Shown here: piece after piece, positions 13,601 to 25,600 of the stretch
Numbering within the stretch: the stretch's first letter is position 1
How the letters are laid out: every line of letters begins with the position of its first letter
Source of the DNA: Acanthaster planci
Taxonomy: Eukaryota; Echinodermata; Asteroidea; Valvatida; Acanthasteridae
Assembly (NCBI RefSeq): GCF_001949145.1
Contig: NW_019091362.1
Location: forward strand, 6,362,932 to 6,424,931
DNA length: 62,000 nt
Reading direction: 5' to 3'
Translations under genes and position numbers: made by a program
The notes under the pieces: model-generated
Told to the model about the DNA's origin: nothing
Databases searched by the model: none
Seen by the model: only the letters and a program-made list of their open reading frames with translations

Positions 13601-16600
13601 CAAAATTCTTTGAAAATTCCTATCTTCATTTACTGGAGACTTACAAACACAAAAGGACTGTCTGGTCGCCGCTTTAGCTTGACAGATGAAATCTATTGAT
13701 GCCTGATTATTTCAGACAGGCCTGCAGCGTTGTAAAAGGAGCCCAGATTGTGCGGTGTTATATAACTTTCTTTTGTTCACGAACCTGGCTCAGTGCGCTG
13801 CTGACCTCTTTTCAATAGGGACCAGATTAGCATGCAGTGGTGCTGTGTGGCTCATCGCTGCGGTGGTGGAGCGCTTTTATCCCCGGTTGTAATCGGCTCG
13901 CTCTAAATGCCCCAAACTGTGGTATACTGTTTTAAAAAAAGGCTAGATTGTCTCCACTTTTGAGAGTGAAAAAATGTCGGTAATGCCCAGAAGCCTGGTC
14001 TTTTGTTCCGAGTACGGTCTTTTGTTACAAGGCCCTGTTCCTTTTGTCCGAGTTCGGAGACCCTGGCCACGCATATAAAGCATACGTGTCCAGATCCGGA
14101 TTCCCTGGCAGGAAGTGGTTAACCATATGCTGCTGGGGAACCTGTTGGACAAAAGAGCTGGGCCTTGTAGCAAAAGACTGTACTCAGAACAAAAGACCGA
14201 GCTGCTGGGAATTGCCAATATTTTTTCAGTTGTCAATAACAGAGGAAATCCGTCATTGTTTTGAAAGATTATACCACTGTTGTGGCATTCAGCGTGAGCG
14301 AACTACCACCAGGGACAAAAGCGCTCAACTGATGAGCGATACTATACCGCTGCATGCTAATCTGGCCCCTATTAAAAAGATGCCAGCCACGCACTATCCA
14401 GTTTCAGGAACAAAAGAAACTTATGTAACACCTCACAATTTGGGCTCTTTTTACAGCAGGCCTGGCTGAAATATTTGTGCATCAGTAGATGTGTGTCAGA
14501 TTAGAGTAGCCACCAGACAGTCATTCGTGTGGGTGTCAATGTCCAGTGAATGAAGTTATGATTTCTTTAAGAATTTTGAAACAGAAAATCTTGAAAATCC
14601 CCCAGGTTTACATCATGCAACTTCAAATTAAACCCGGCAGCAGGTGGTTAAGATCATTTTCTTTTTAAATTTATTGTTGCTGTGAGGTTTTAGTGCTTTT
14701 ATGAAGAGCAAGAACCCCAAAGACAGCATCTCATTGATTTCTTGACTGCCAGTTTTGACCATCAGAGGGCACTATAAGCATGAAAGTGTGACACACAAGT
14801 TGTTGGGTTGATTTTCAGTGCGGAGGTATCTACATGTATTCCAACCTGCGGGGGTGCGACGGAGAGAGGGTGTACTACCAGGGGGGATCTCTCATCGGAA
14901 TGAACGGCAACATCGTCACCCGGGGAGACGATTTCTCTCTCACAGATGTGGTAGGTGGATTGGAGACCTAGGTCACTCTGATTACCCGGTCACAGCTGAA
15001 AACAAGTTTGTGAGAAATGGGTAAAGCGGCTTGTAAGCGGCTTCAGTAAGTGCATGTGTTATTGTCAGCCAGAGCCATAGCCAGGACCCACTTTCATGAT
15101 GCTGGTTACTGATCAGATAAAAACCTTTGTTATCTATTGGTGTGCAAGTGTTGGTGCTCCTGTGCAGGTGTGGCATACATAGTGTGGACCTCCGTGCAAA
15201 AGAAGTCCACATAATGTAGGGTATTATGGCGTTGTGTGGACTCGCACGCATCCCTACAATGGTTTCCCCTCTCTGAAAAACAGTTTCAGAGGCATTTTGG
15301 GGTCAAGGTTATCGGTGGCAAGAAGGAAGAGGAACAGTCCAGGAAATCATCATCAAAAATCCAGCTCGAAGGAGTCATCCAAGTTGAAGAAAGAGGAGCA
15401 AGTTTCAAGTTTCCTTAACCATAGGAGAACAAAGGAATGTCCACACTTTGTATGTGAAAAAGGTTATGTGTATACTGTGAAGTGCACTACTCACTAGAGT
15501 GTGCTTCACAGCATACATGTAGGTGCACCAATACTTGGTATCATTTGACATTTATCTTAACCAAATTGCCCCCTGAATCTAGCACACGTTTTGTTTGCTG
15601 AGTCTTTGTAGGATGTTCAGAGGCTCTGTGTCCTGATAATTCTATGGAGCTCAGCAGTGCCATCAACGTTGGGTAGGTCTCGGTTCTCAGGCCTGAAATT
15701 GCAGGCCGTGTTTGAAATGGGCATCGTTGTCTGTGGCTAAGGCTATTCTGAAATGGCCAAAACTGAAGCTGTATATAGCCACGAATGACCCAATTATGAC
15801 CCATTTTTATCTGATCTGGGTTCTATATGCTGTCAGTATTAAAGGCCAATTCTCTAGATAGGGATCAACTGATGATCAGATCTGACATCAGGTCAGGCCG
15901 ATGTTCGGCAACATCGGCAAACATCAGATCAGCAAAACTTCACCTTCCTTGCCGATATGAGTACTGGGAACAAACTCTGCACTCAGTTTTGGCAAACATA
16001 TATCTCATAGATTTATTTCAGGATGAATAAAAACTGTGTTTTTTCCATTTGGTGTGATAAATGAGCATTTGTACCATGGTTAAACTCATGTCAAGTATCC
16101 CCAAAAATTACATCTGCGTGACCCGTGCTGCAACAACTCAACACACAGTCAGTGTACATGTTTACCATTTCCATTGACCGCCATGAAAAGAGCCAGGGAA
16201 CTACACTGCGTATGGCACCACGAGGTGCTGTGTGACCAGTCTGAAGGTAGCCGGTGGTTTAGCCTTTACTCGGTCGTGCATGGCTATCTGGACACACAAC
16301 GTGCACCTCTGCCGTTGGCACGACAAAGACTGAAGTTGAACATGGTGCACTGGTGCCATGCGCACCTTGACTAAAGGCTAGCCGTGATTCAGCCGGAAGT
16401 GTCATGTGTCTATTTTGCATATATGCACTGCGTGTGTTGGATTTGAATACAACAGAGCACTGTTGGTATCGTGCCAGTGGCAATGTGATGTACACAAATC
16501 TTTCAACTCAGTGACTGTAATGTAAAGGCAAAAACCTAATCCTATTACCGGTAATGTGTAAACTGACATTTTAAATTTTAAGGAGGTACACTGGTTTTGT

Positions 16601-19600
16601 GTTGTTATGAACCGATGTACATGTACATTCTGTTAAGGTTGCGTTTTCAGTTATTGTCGGTAAAAACATCGGATCAGATTGGACATCGACCGATGTTCTG
16701 ATCAGTAGTTAAAACATTCATCAGTTGATCTGTGTTTTCAGATGTGTCCAGTCTGTAACCCTACTTGCACATCCTGTGGCAGTAGAAGTCATGAATGACT
16801 ACACAGGGTACTAGTCTATGGCCAGCAAAACTACTTTGTTGAAAGATCATTTTTCCATGAGACGCAGGTTGCCCACCTGTGGAATTTTGCCATAGCTACT
16901 TCTGGTTGAAGTAAATTTGCAGTTGATCAGTTGACAGGTCTCAAGCTCAGTGTTTGGACAAGAGAACTTTTTTAATTTACCTAGCAGTGATCCATCATCA
17001 TAGACAGTATCTGTTTTTCCCTGGTATCCAGAGTAAAAGTTGTAAGTTGCCAATTGTTCATGGCTCAGTATCTGAAAGTAATAAATCTTTATTTCCTCAT
17101 TTTTGTCAGGACCACTTTTGTGTTTTTAGGATTGCTTTGTCCTGTCCATGCAATTCAGAATTAACTGACTCTTGTTGTCTTTCTGTGTCAGGATGTTGAC
17201 GTAGCCACCTTGGATCTTGAAGACGTCCGTGCCTACAAAGCGCAGATCAGCAGCAACAACTTGTATTCTGTATGTATCCATTCAGAATCAAATCTATGTT
17301 ATTAGTGTTGGATAATCATCCTAACCCGCCAGAGACTTTTGTCTTGGAAACCAAGAGAAGATACAAAAATCCAGCCCTTTCCTAGGCCAAATGGCCGAGG
17401 AGGCTAAGTGTGCCGACCTATACAGGATCTGATATTGGCATTGTGTAATACAACTACACGTTACGTTACTAGGTCTAATCCTAGGCAGTGTTTCTTGCAT
17501 ACTGTCGGCTGTCCTGTGCAACAAGATTCTACTGTTTTACACTCACCGCAGTTTGCTGCAAGTACAGGGTCATTGAACAGCATAGTATAGAAATGAATAT
17601 GCAAAACATTCTGGTCTGTAATTGTCATATGACAATCAATCCTACTGAAACCATGGAGGCACTCTCATGTGTTGACAGCCCATAGAGGATATTGTAGTCT
17701 AACGACTAGTGCTTGTTGATACAATCAAATGATGGATATTCAAATCCAGCTCTTGTTCCATTTGACTCTCTTCACGTAGTTTGTCAAGAATTTGCTGTTA
17801 CCTTTACACCTATTTTGACCCGATGTGGAACATCTAGGAAATGAGCGTGCCATGTGGAAAGATGATATTGTAAATACATGTATGTCCAGGAGTACTCATC
17901 ATTGAGTGATTTGTGGTAGATTGTTTTTTGTGGAAAAGTGCTGAGTTGAGCCAATGGAGTCTGATTGATTCAGTGTGATCCATACCTTTCATTTCAATTC
18001 TTTAGGGATTATGCTTTAGTGCCCAGAAGATATTGTGAGATTTATATTTGGTAGGCTGGTGTTGAAATATGGATAGGCACCGAAGGCACTTGATTCCAGC
18101 CATAGCACATGTACTATGTGCTAATCCATCCAATTTCTTACCGTTAGTCTGCAGAGAGCACTTACAACCTGTGTCTCTACCTTTTATTTTGCAGGCGGGT
18201 GTCCTGAAGTCCTTCCCTCGCATCAAGGTGGAGTTTGCCCTGTCCGGTGATGTGGAGTCTTCCCACCGCGTCAATCCACCCATCTCCTGCACCCTGCCCA
18301 CCCCAGAGGAAGAAATAGCCCAGGCCCCTGCCTGTTGGCTGTGGGACTACCTGCGACGGAGTGGTCAGGTAACAGACTACAGTAGGGGGGAAGACATACT
18401 TGCAGTGTTGCAATCAAGTCCTTTCCCCTAGTCCAAATGGGGAAACTATACAACTATATCTCCTCAAATAAAGTCAGTAGAGATGGAATCAAGCTTGGAA
18501 AAAGTTGACAGTGTGTCTTAAGCAATAGTGCTTTTAAATTACGAGATTGAATCTAGGAGTTTGTAGATACAGATTTACTCGAAATGTCCATGGATTACCA
18601 TTGCTCAAAGTTCTTTTGTCATTCTTGTTTTATGTAGTCAGCGAATGTAGAAGTCTGGGAACTTCTTGTTTTCCCTTTCATACTGAGTGGTTAACTTTAA
18701 TGTCAGATGGTTAATTTTAATGTCAGATGGTTAACTTTAATGTCCGATGGTGAACTTTAATGTCAGATAGTTAACATTGCATGCAATGAAATGGACACTT
18801 GCATGAGACAGCATAACCCCACCAGTGTTGGTAATCTTACACAGTCAATACCCTATATTCTGTTTTCTAGCTGGAACTCACACAAATCTGTCAAATCCAC
18901 CTGTTATTGGGAGGAATTTATGGGACGAGAAAGTGCCAATCAAGCTTCTATGCTCACAGCTTGACAATGCTGCTTGAAAGTTTAAGCACAAAGGTTGCAC
19001 CATTGAATTCCTGCACAGTGATTGACTTTGAAGGATACAGAAAAGTCCTAGCAAGATGATTGAAGGATTCCGTTGGAATATGTGAAGACTGTCTTTTTCA
19101 TGGGCTTGTCTCTCTGATAATTTTCGTTAGCTTTATGGGTGCCATTGGTATTCTTTGCAGGCTGGTTTCTTCTTGCCTCTCAGTGGTGGCATAGACAGCT
19201 CAGCGACAGCATGCATCGTTGCTTCCATGTGTCGACTAGTGTGCGCTGCAGTCAATGACGGAGGTATGACTGCATCTCTCATCAGCACTGTTTCATTTCC
19301 TGCAATTTTAGTCGTGAAAGGATTTGGTTGAATTTTCTAAAATTTAGTGCAAAATACTGTTGTTGTCAACTTGTAGAAAAATCCATTGGTACATCCATGT
19401 TGCTTACATGTTTATGGTTACATTATTGCCGGACAGTCCCAATTGTCCCCTTTAAAGGTGAAAGGTGTTGTGGTAACTACTTGTACGTAGCAATTTTTCT
19501 ATGGCAGTCATTCCAAACGAAATCCAGCACAATTTTTTTTTCACAATTGAAGGGGGCCATTTGGAGTGACCAGCGACAGTGCTGCCAGGTTCATCTATTG

Positions 19601-22600
19601 TCGATGGAGCCAGACGTGATCACCATATGCATAGGAGGGCTAACGGCTCTGGTTGTTCTTTCGAAAATTCCCTAACGTTCAGTTATACAGGCATGATATT
19701 ACCTCAGTCTAAGTCGTCTGATTTTTGTGCTCCGTAAAATAATTCTGGTTGCTCCAACTGTCCCGATTGCATGGTATTTTTCCACTATATTGAGCCTACA
19801 CCTGTTGTGCCGCCCTGGACCCCATCTGGGGCCTTTGGACCCCCACCCTTGTAATCTTTCTGTGACAGTGGTAACTATTTAATTAACCTGCGCCTTCACT
19901 GGTTCTAGCATTGTGTACGTGCTTGAACTAGCTATCTGGTGGTTTGAGCATTTGTGGTTGAGACAACCACGACCCTCGGTGAGTAGTTTGGTTATGGCAG
20001 ATGAGGGTAAACTTAGATTGAACTTTAACAACACCCCTCGGCAGTGTGTTGGGAATAACAGTTTGCCTTTGGCTTCTCTTTGTTCTATTTCAGATGAGCA
20101 GGTACTGGAGGACGTCCGACGTATCACAGCTGATCCCTCTTACGAGCCCAGCAACCCTCAAGAGCTAGCCAGTAGGATCTTCTTCACCTGCTACCTGGGT
20201 ACAGTCAACTCCTCGGTGGATACCTACACCCGGGCCAAGAACCTGGCTGCAGAAATCGGATGGTAAGACTGCCTGTAGAGAATGGCGCATGTGACTGAAT
20301 TTTATCTCCACTTTTTCCTCAAGCGTGTGCTTAATTTGGTGAGTGTGAAAGATAAGATGTAGCAGTTATTAATCAGAAATCTTGCAGGCGTTGACAATTT
20401 TCCCTGTGATGCTCGGGATAAGAAAAATGTCTGTTTCTTTTGTTTTTCAAGTCAAAGGGACAATTTTTAGGTATAAATGTAGTTCTTCCAACATATTTTG
20501 TGGAAATTTTCAAATGTGCTCCTGATTTGCAAAATGTAGTGTAATATATACATACATGTAGGTTCAAATACCTTGCTTTGAGTGCCACTTGTTTGAATTG
20601 AACGGTTTGTGTACTTAGTTTTACTGTGGCATCCATATTTCACCACAGTAAGTGAGTTACACTTGTAAACCAAGAGCAATAGTTCATGCGCTTTGAAAGC
20701 AGCGTGAGGGCAGTATCAGGTGTGGGCATGCCTTAAGGTGTTGACTGTCCGTGTATAATACTGCCTACATGTGCATTGAATTTAGGTAGTGTTTACCCTG
20801 CCGATGCTAAGGCAAGACAATATGAACATAATGAATATTTATGAATGCATGAGGTGGCAGATTCCATTCCTCGAGGTGAAGCCGATTGGAATGCAACATT
20901 CATCATACCTCTGTCTTGGATACTGTGCATTTATTGGCCCAGAATGATCACATATCACATGACAGGGCAATATACCCACATATCACACTCACCGTGAGAT
21001 ATCTCTTTCTGCTGACAGTGTGAGTACGCGCACGAGACAGAAGAGTTTCGGGAAGTTCGCAAGCGGACATTTCCGCTCCTTTAGTCAGTTTTGCGTGGTA
21101 CCCATGATATGTTTTGTGCATAGGCTACCAGGGAATTCGATCAATGATCACACTCGTATAACAGACTCGTTCCCATTCCCGCAGTGTATAAGGTAATGGG
21201 GGACCGCTAACCAGACTACATTTACTCACTGGTACCCACACTAGTTTCACATCAAAGTTCACTCAATTGAAGGAGGTGAGGGAACAGTGCATTTCCAGAT
21301 GATATCGTTTACATCTGTTTATAAGTTAATTGTACAGTATGACAGTAGGCCTATCATCTTCTGAAATTCAGAGCTTGTTTCTTTGGATAAATTAAGGCAG
21401 AGGTATGACAAAACAATTGTTGGCCGCCGTGGTGTGGGATATGATGTTTTGAACACCCAAGGGATGCATAGCACCCCAAGGCGAAGCTGAATCCGCTATG
21501 CGTCCCTCAGGTGTTCAAAACATCATATCCCACACCACAGTGGTCAACAATTGCTAATTATTCTTTATTCATTATTTGTTTTATACAGTGCTTGTAAAGT
21601 TGCTACTTTACTTCTTTGGCTTGGCATGAAAGCAAAACACAAAGTTTTCACAATCAGAACAGCAAGTGAAATTTTGTCTGTCTATGTGAAGAGCTGCACG
21701 CACTTATGATTTAGCATTCATTGTGTATGAAAAGATAAGATCCATGAATTTTAATACATAGTTCAGTGGTAAATTTGCCCTGGTATATTTAACAGTCGTA
21801 CTATTGAGTGCACTAGGGGATTTATTTAGGTGTTGGATAAAGAAGATATCTGGGAGATTTGTTGTTGAACATTTTTCCAATTTGGAACTCGGATATCTCT
21901 GCAGCAATCACACAGGCATCACCATTGACTCAGCCGTCAACTCCACCGTCAACGTCTTCAGCAAGGTCAGCGGCAAGGCGCCACGGTTCCGGGCGGAGGG
22001 GGGCAGCGCCAGGGAGAACCTTGCCCTGCAGAACGTGCAGGCCCGCACCCGCATGGTGCTGTCCTACGTCTTTGCCCAGCTCAGCCTGTGGTCGCAGGAC
22101 AAGCCGGGGGGTCTGCTGGTGCTGGGAACAGCCAACGTGGATGAAAGGTTGGTTTACCCGTAGAACTGTGGGGCTTGGTGGGGCTCCTCATTCTAACTTT
22201 CTGAGCCTTACAGTTAGTTTGGTCCTGTTCTGCAGACCATTTCATGGCACTGCATGTAACTTAACCCCTTCGCTCCGGGAGACGGCAAGAGCCCCGGCTT
22301 TGTGTGAGGATTAGTGCATACCACACATACAGACTATTCACCATGCAGCTGCTGGTTCAATGGGGCCTGCTGATGGACAAAGCCCTCCATTCAGGGCATA
22401 CCACAGCCCAGCAGTCACGGTCAAAAGAATCCCAGCGCAAAGGGGTTAAGGATTTATGCAAAGCATTTGTTCCTGTAAGTTTGTGCTTATTTCACCTATG
22501 GAACAGACGCGCATGCCATGTAGATGGCTCATAATATTGATGCACCAACACGGCAAAGAAATATTTCTTGCACTGTCACAAAAATACGCTAAGATAATAA

Positions 22601-25600
22601 CACTAAAAAGTCATTTGTAGTGTCAGTGTACAATAACTTGAGACGTGATCAGAAAGCTTTTTTTTTGGCCGTAAAGTACATGTAATATGATACTTTCTTA
22701 TGTCCTCTGTGATTTTCAACATGGCAGAGTATCAAGTCCTGTAACTTTATAAGATGAAAAGTGTGGACCTTGAGTTTGAGTTGCAGTAAGAGGTTGTTTT
22801 TATCACCCATCCTTCCTTTCATTTTTCTTGTGTTTCCATAATCTTCAGTCTGCGTGGCTATCTCACCAAGTACGATTGTTCCAGTGCCGACGTCAACCCC
22901 ATTGGTGGCATCAGCAAGTCCGATCTGCGCATGTTCATCAAGTACGCCATGGAGAAGTTCAATCTGCCATCCCTTAGAGGGTAAATTTTCAACTCCAGTG
23001 TGTATTTCATTTATGGTCAAGAAAGCTATACTCGACTTTAGACATGACTTGAAATAGTGCAGTTGTCAATGGCGTCTCTCTGTGGAAGACTTGGCCCACT
23101 TTATAAATGTAGAATGGTTATTTCTTTTTCTTGGCAAGGATCATGGATGCACCACCGACAGCTGAGTTGGAACCTCTGAAGGAAGGACAGGTGTCACAGA
23201 CAGATGAGGCAAGTCCCCCCCCCCGTTACCTTCAGACAAAATGAGTGGCAAATCAGTGGAGCCACATTTGAGTTAAAGATCTTGAAAATGAATCTTGTAC
23301 CCTGTGAATCAAGAGGGGCCCTGAATGTTTTACATCCACTAAGTGTCCATTTTAGTCAGGACGCCAAAATTAAGCGACACATCAAAACGAGCTCAGTTTG
23401 CCCTTGCTATTAACCACTTTGGGCCGGGGGCATCTATAAATGTTGATTCTGCTGGGCCAGATTATTTTTCATTTTTTTCTGTTTCCAAAATTCTTTAAAA
23501 ATTCATATCTTCATTTACTGAACACCTACACCCACACAAATGACTGTCTGGTGGCTACTCTAATCTGACAGACAATATCTATTGACACCGGAATATTTCA
23601 GCCAGGCCTGCAGCCTTGTAAAAAGAGCCCAGTTTGTGCGGTGTTATGTAACTTTATTTTGTTCACGAACCTGGCTCAGTGCGCTGCTGACTTCTTTTCA
23701 ATAGGGGCCAGATTAGCACTTTTGTCTCGGGTGGTAATCCGCTCGCTATAAATGCCCCAAACCCTGGTATATGGTTTCAAAACAAGGCTGGATTATCACC
23801 ACTTTTAAGTGTGAAAAAATGTTGCTAATGCTCTGCAGCGTGGTCTTTTGTTCGGAGTACGGTCTTTTATTATAGGGCCCTGTTTTCTTTGTTCAAGTTC
23901 GGAGACCCCGGCCGCGCATACAAAGCATACGTCTCCGATTCCGGAGTCCCCGGCAGGAAGTGGTTAAATGTTGCTCCATTGTGCTGTTTGTCAGACTTTT
24001 CAAGTTTTCTTAAGGCCAGCCAGAGAGTTCCCATTGTGAATGAGGGGAAAATCATTCTCGTTGCTGCTGCAGGAGGACATGGGCATGACCTATGCGGAGT
24101 TATCCACATACGGTCGACTCAGGAAGATAGCCATGTGTGGCCCCTACAGCATGTTCTGTAAGCTGGTCCACGAATGGAAGGAGACCTGCACTCCATCACA
24201 GGTGAATGCTTGCTCCCTCCTCCCCCCAACCGTAACCCAATGCTAACCCCTCCCCTTCCCCTGAGTAAAAACAGGCCGAGACGTGATTCATATTCAGTAT
24301 TATTGTGGGCTAAGCCTGATGATTTGAGCACGTCGTCACGTGGACTCTCAATCTTGCACTCTGTCAGGAATTTGAGTTTTCTTCGTTCTTGAGTACAGTG
24401 TGACAGTGAGTATTATTTGTACTTTCTTAGTTGTATTCATTTTTTGGGGCGGCAGCATTAAGCTGCACGTCGCACCCGTTTCTAGTCTGTCGAGGCAGTA
24501 CAAGAATCAGTGCCTTTTGAAATTACAAACAGGTGCTGAATGCAATGTAAAGATTAAATACCAGGAATTAAACTGAAAAATCTTGCGAAGTGATAACGTG
24601 CAGGATGGAATGATTTGACAAAATGCTGCACATTTATGTCTTCCTGAAGACCACTCCAGCATTCAAAATAAGAAACTGACCGTGGTGTTACCCTGTTCAT
24701 GCCCAGGTCATGTACAGGTCAAGTGTCTCATCGGCCAGTAGACTGTGCACATTTCAAAGTTCATGTTTACCTGAAGTTCAAGAATATGTGGGTGATTACA
24801 TAAATTAGAGGTCCAACTTGGGGACAGTTTGGTGTTCTGTTACAGGTGAAATCATTCAGCTTGTCTGGATGGAACTAATATTAGTACTGTTCACATTCTG
24901 TAGATCAAACAGGATTACATTGTTTATGACATGTACAATATACAGTTCAATCTGCACAATGTTTGATAATAAGGATACAATGTTACGTGAAGAAATGTTG
25001 AATGGCTTCACGTGTAACAGGACACCAAAAGGTCCCCAAGTTGGAGGACATGCATGCAAGTGTAGTGCAACTGTTGTAATAATGTCTCTTCAGATTAGTT
25101 TATGGTCCGAGTATGATTTCTCTTGGTGTTACTACACAGACCTTTCTTTCGAGTAACTGCATATAACGAATCATGCTCTGGAATCTCTTCGCTAGGTGGC
25201 TGAGAAGGTGAAGCATTTCTTCCGCTGCTACTCCATCAATCGGCACAAGATGACCACGCTGACGCCGGCCTACCACGCCGAGAGCTATGCCACCGACGAC
25301 AACCGCTTTGACCTGAGGCAGTTCCTATACAACACCAAGTGGTCCTGGCAGTTCAAGTGCATTGACGAGGAGGTAGGTGGAGCTTGGCGGGGCATGGGGG
25401 GTTGAAAGTGCAAAGGGAGGTGTTAAATGCAAGGTGGCTTTCCTTGTATGTCGATTGTCTCATTTTGTCCCGTCTCCAAAATCTTTCTGAATGTTTGTAG
25501 TTGCGCTGCTGGGGTCTGGCCAGAAAGCAAATTTAAATCCAAACAGGTAGAAACAAACACTAAATATTTTATGGGCTTAACCATAGGAGAAATTGACATT

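Noticed and set aside
14044-14469. Plus-strand frame sharing FGDPGxAYKAYVS with a frame at 23889-24161
   Set aside because: The similarity comes from the two MITE copies' DNA. The frames run past the element ends and show no transposase motif.
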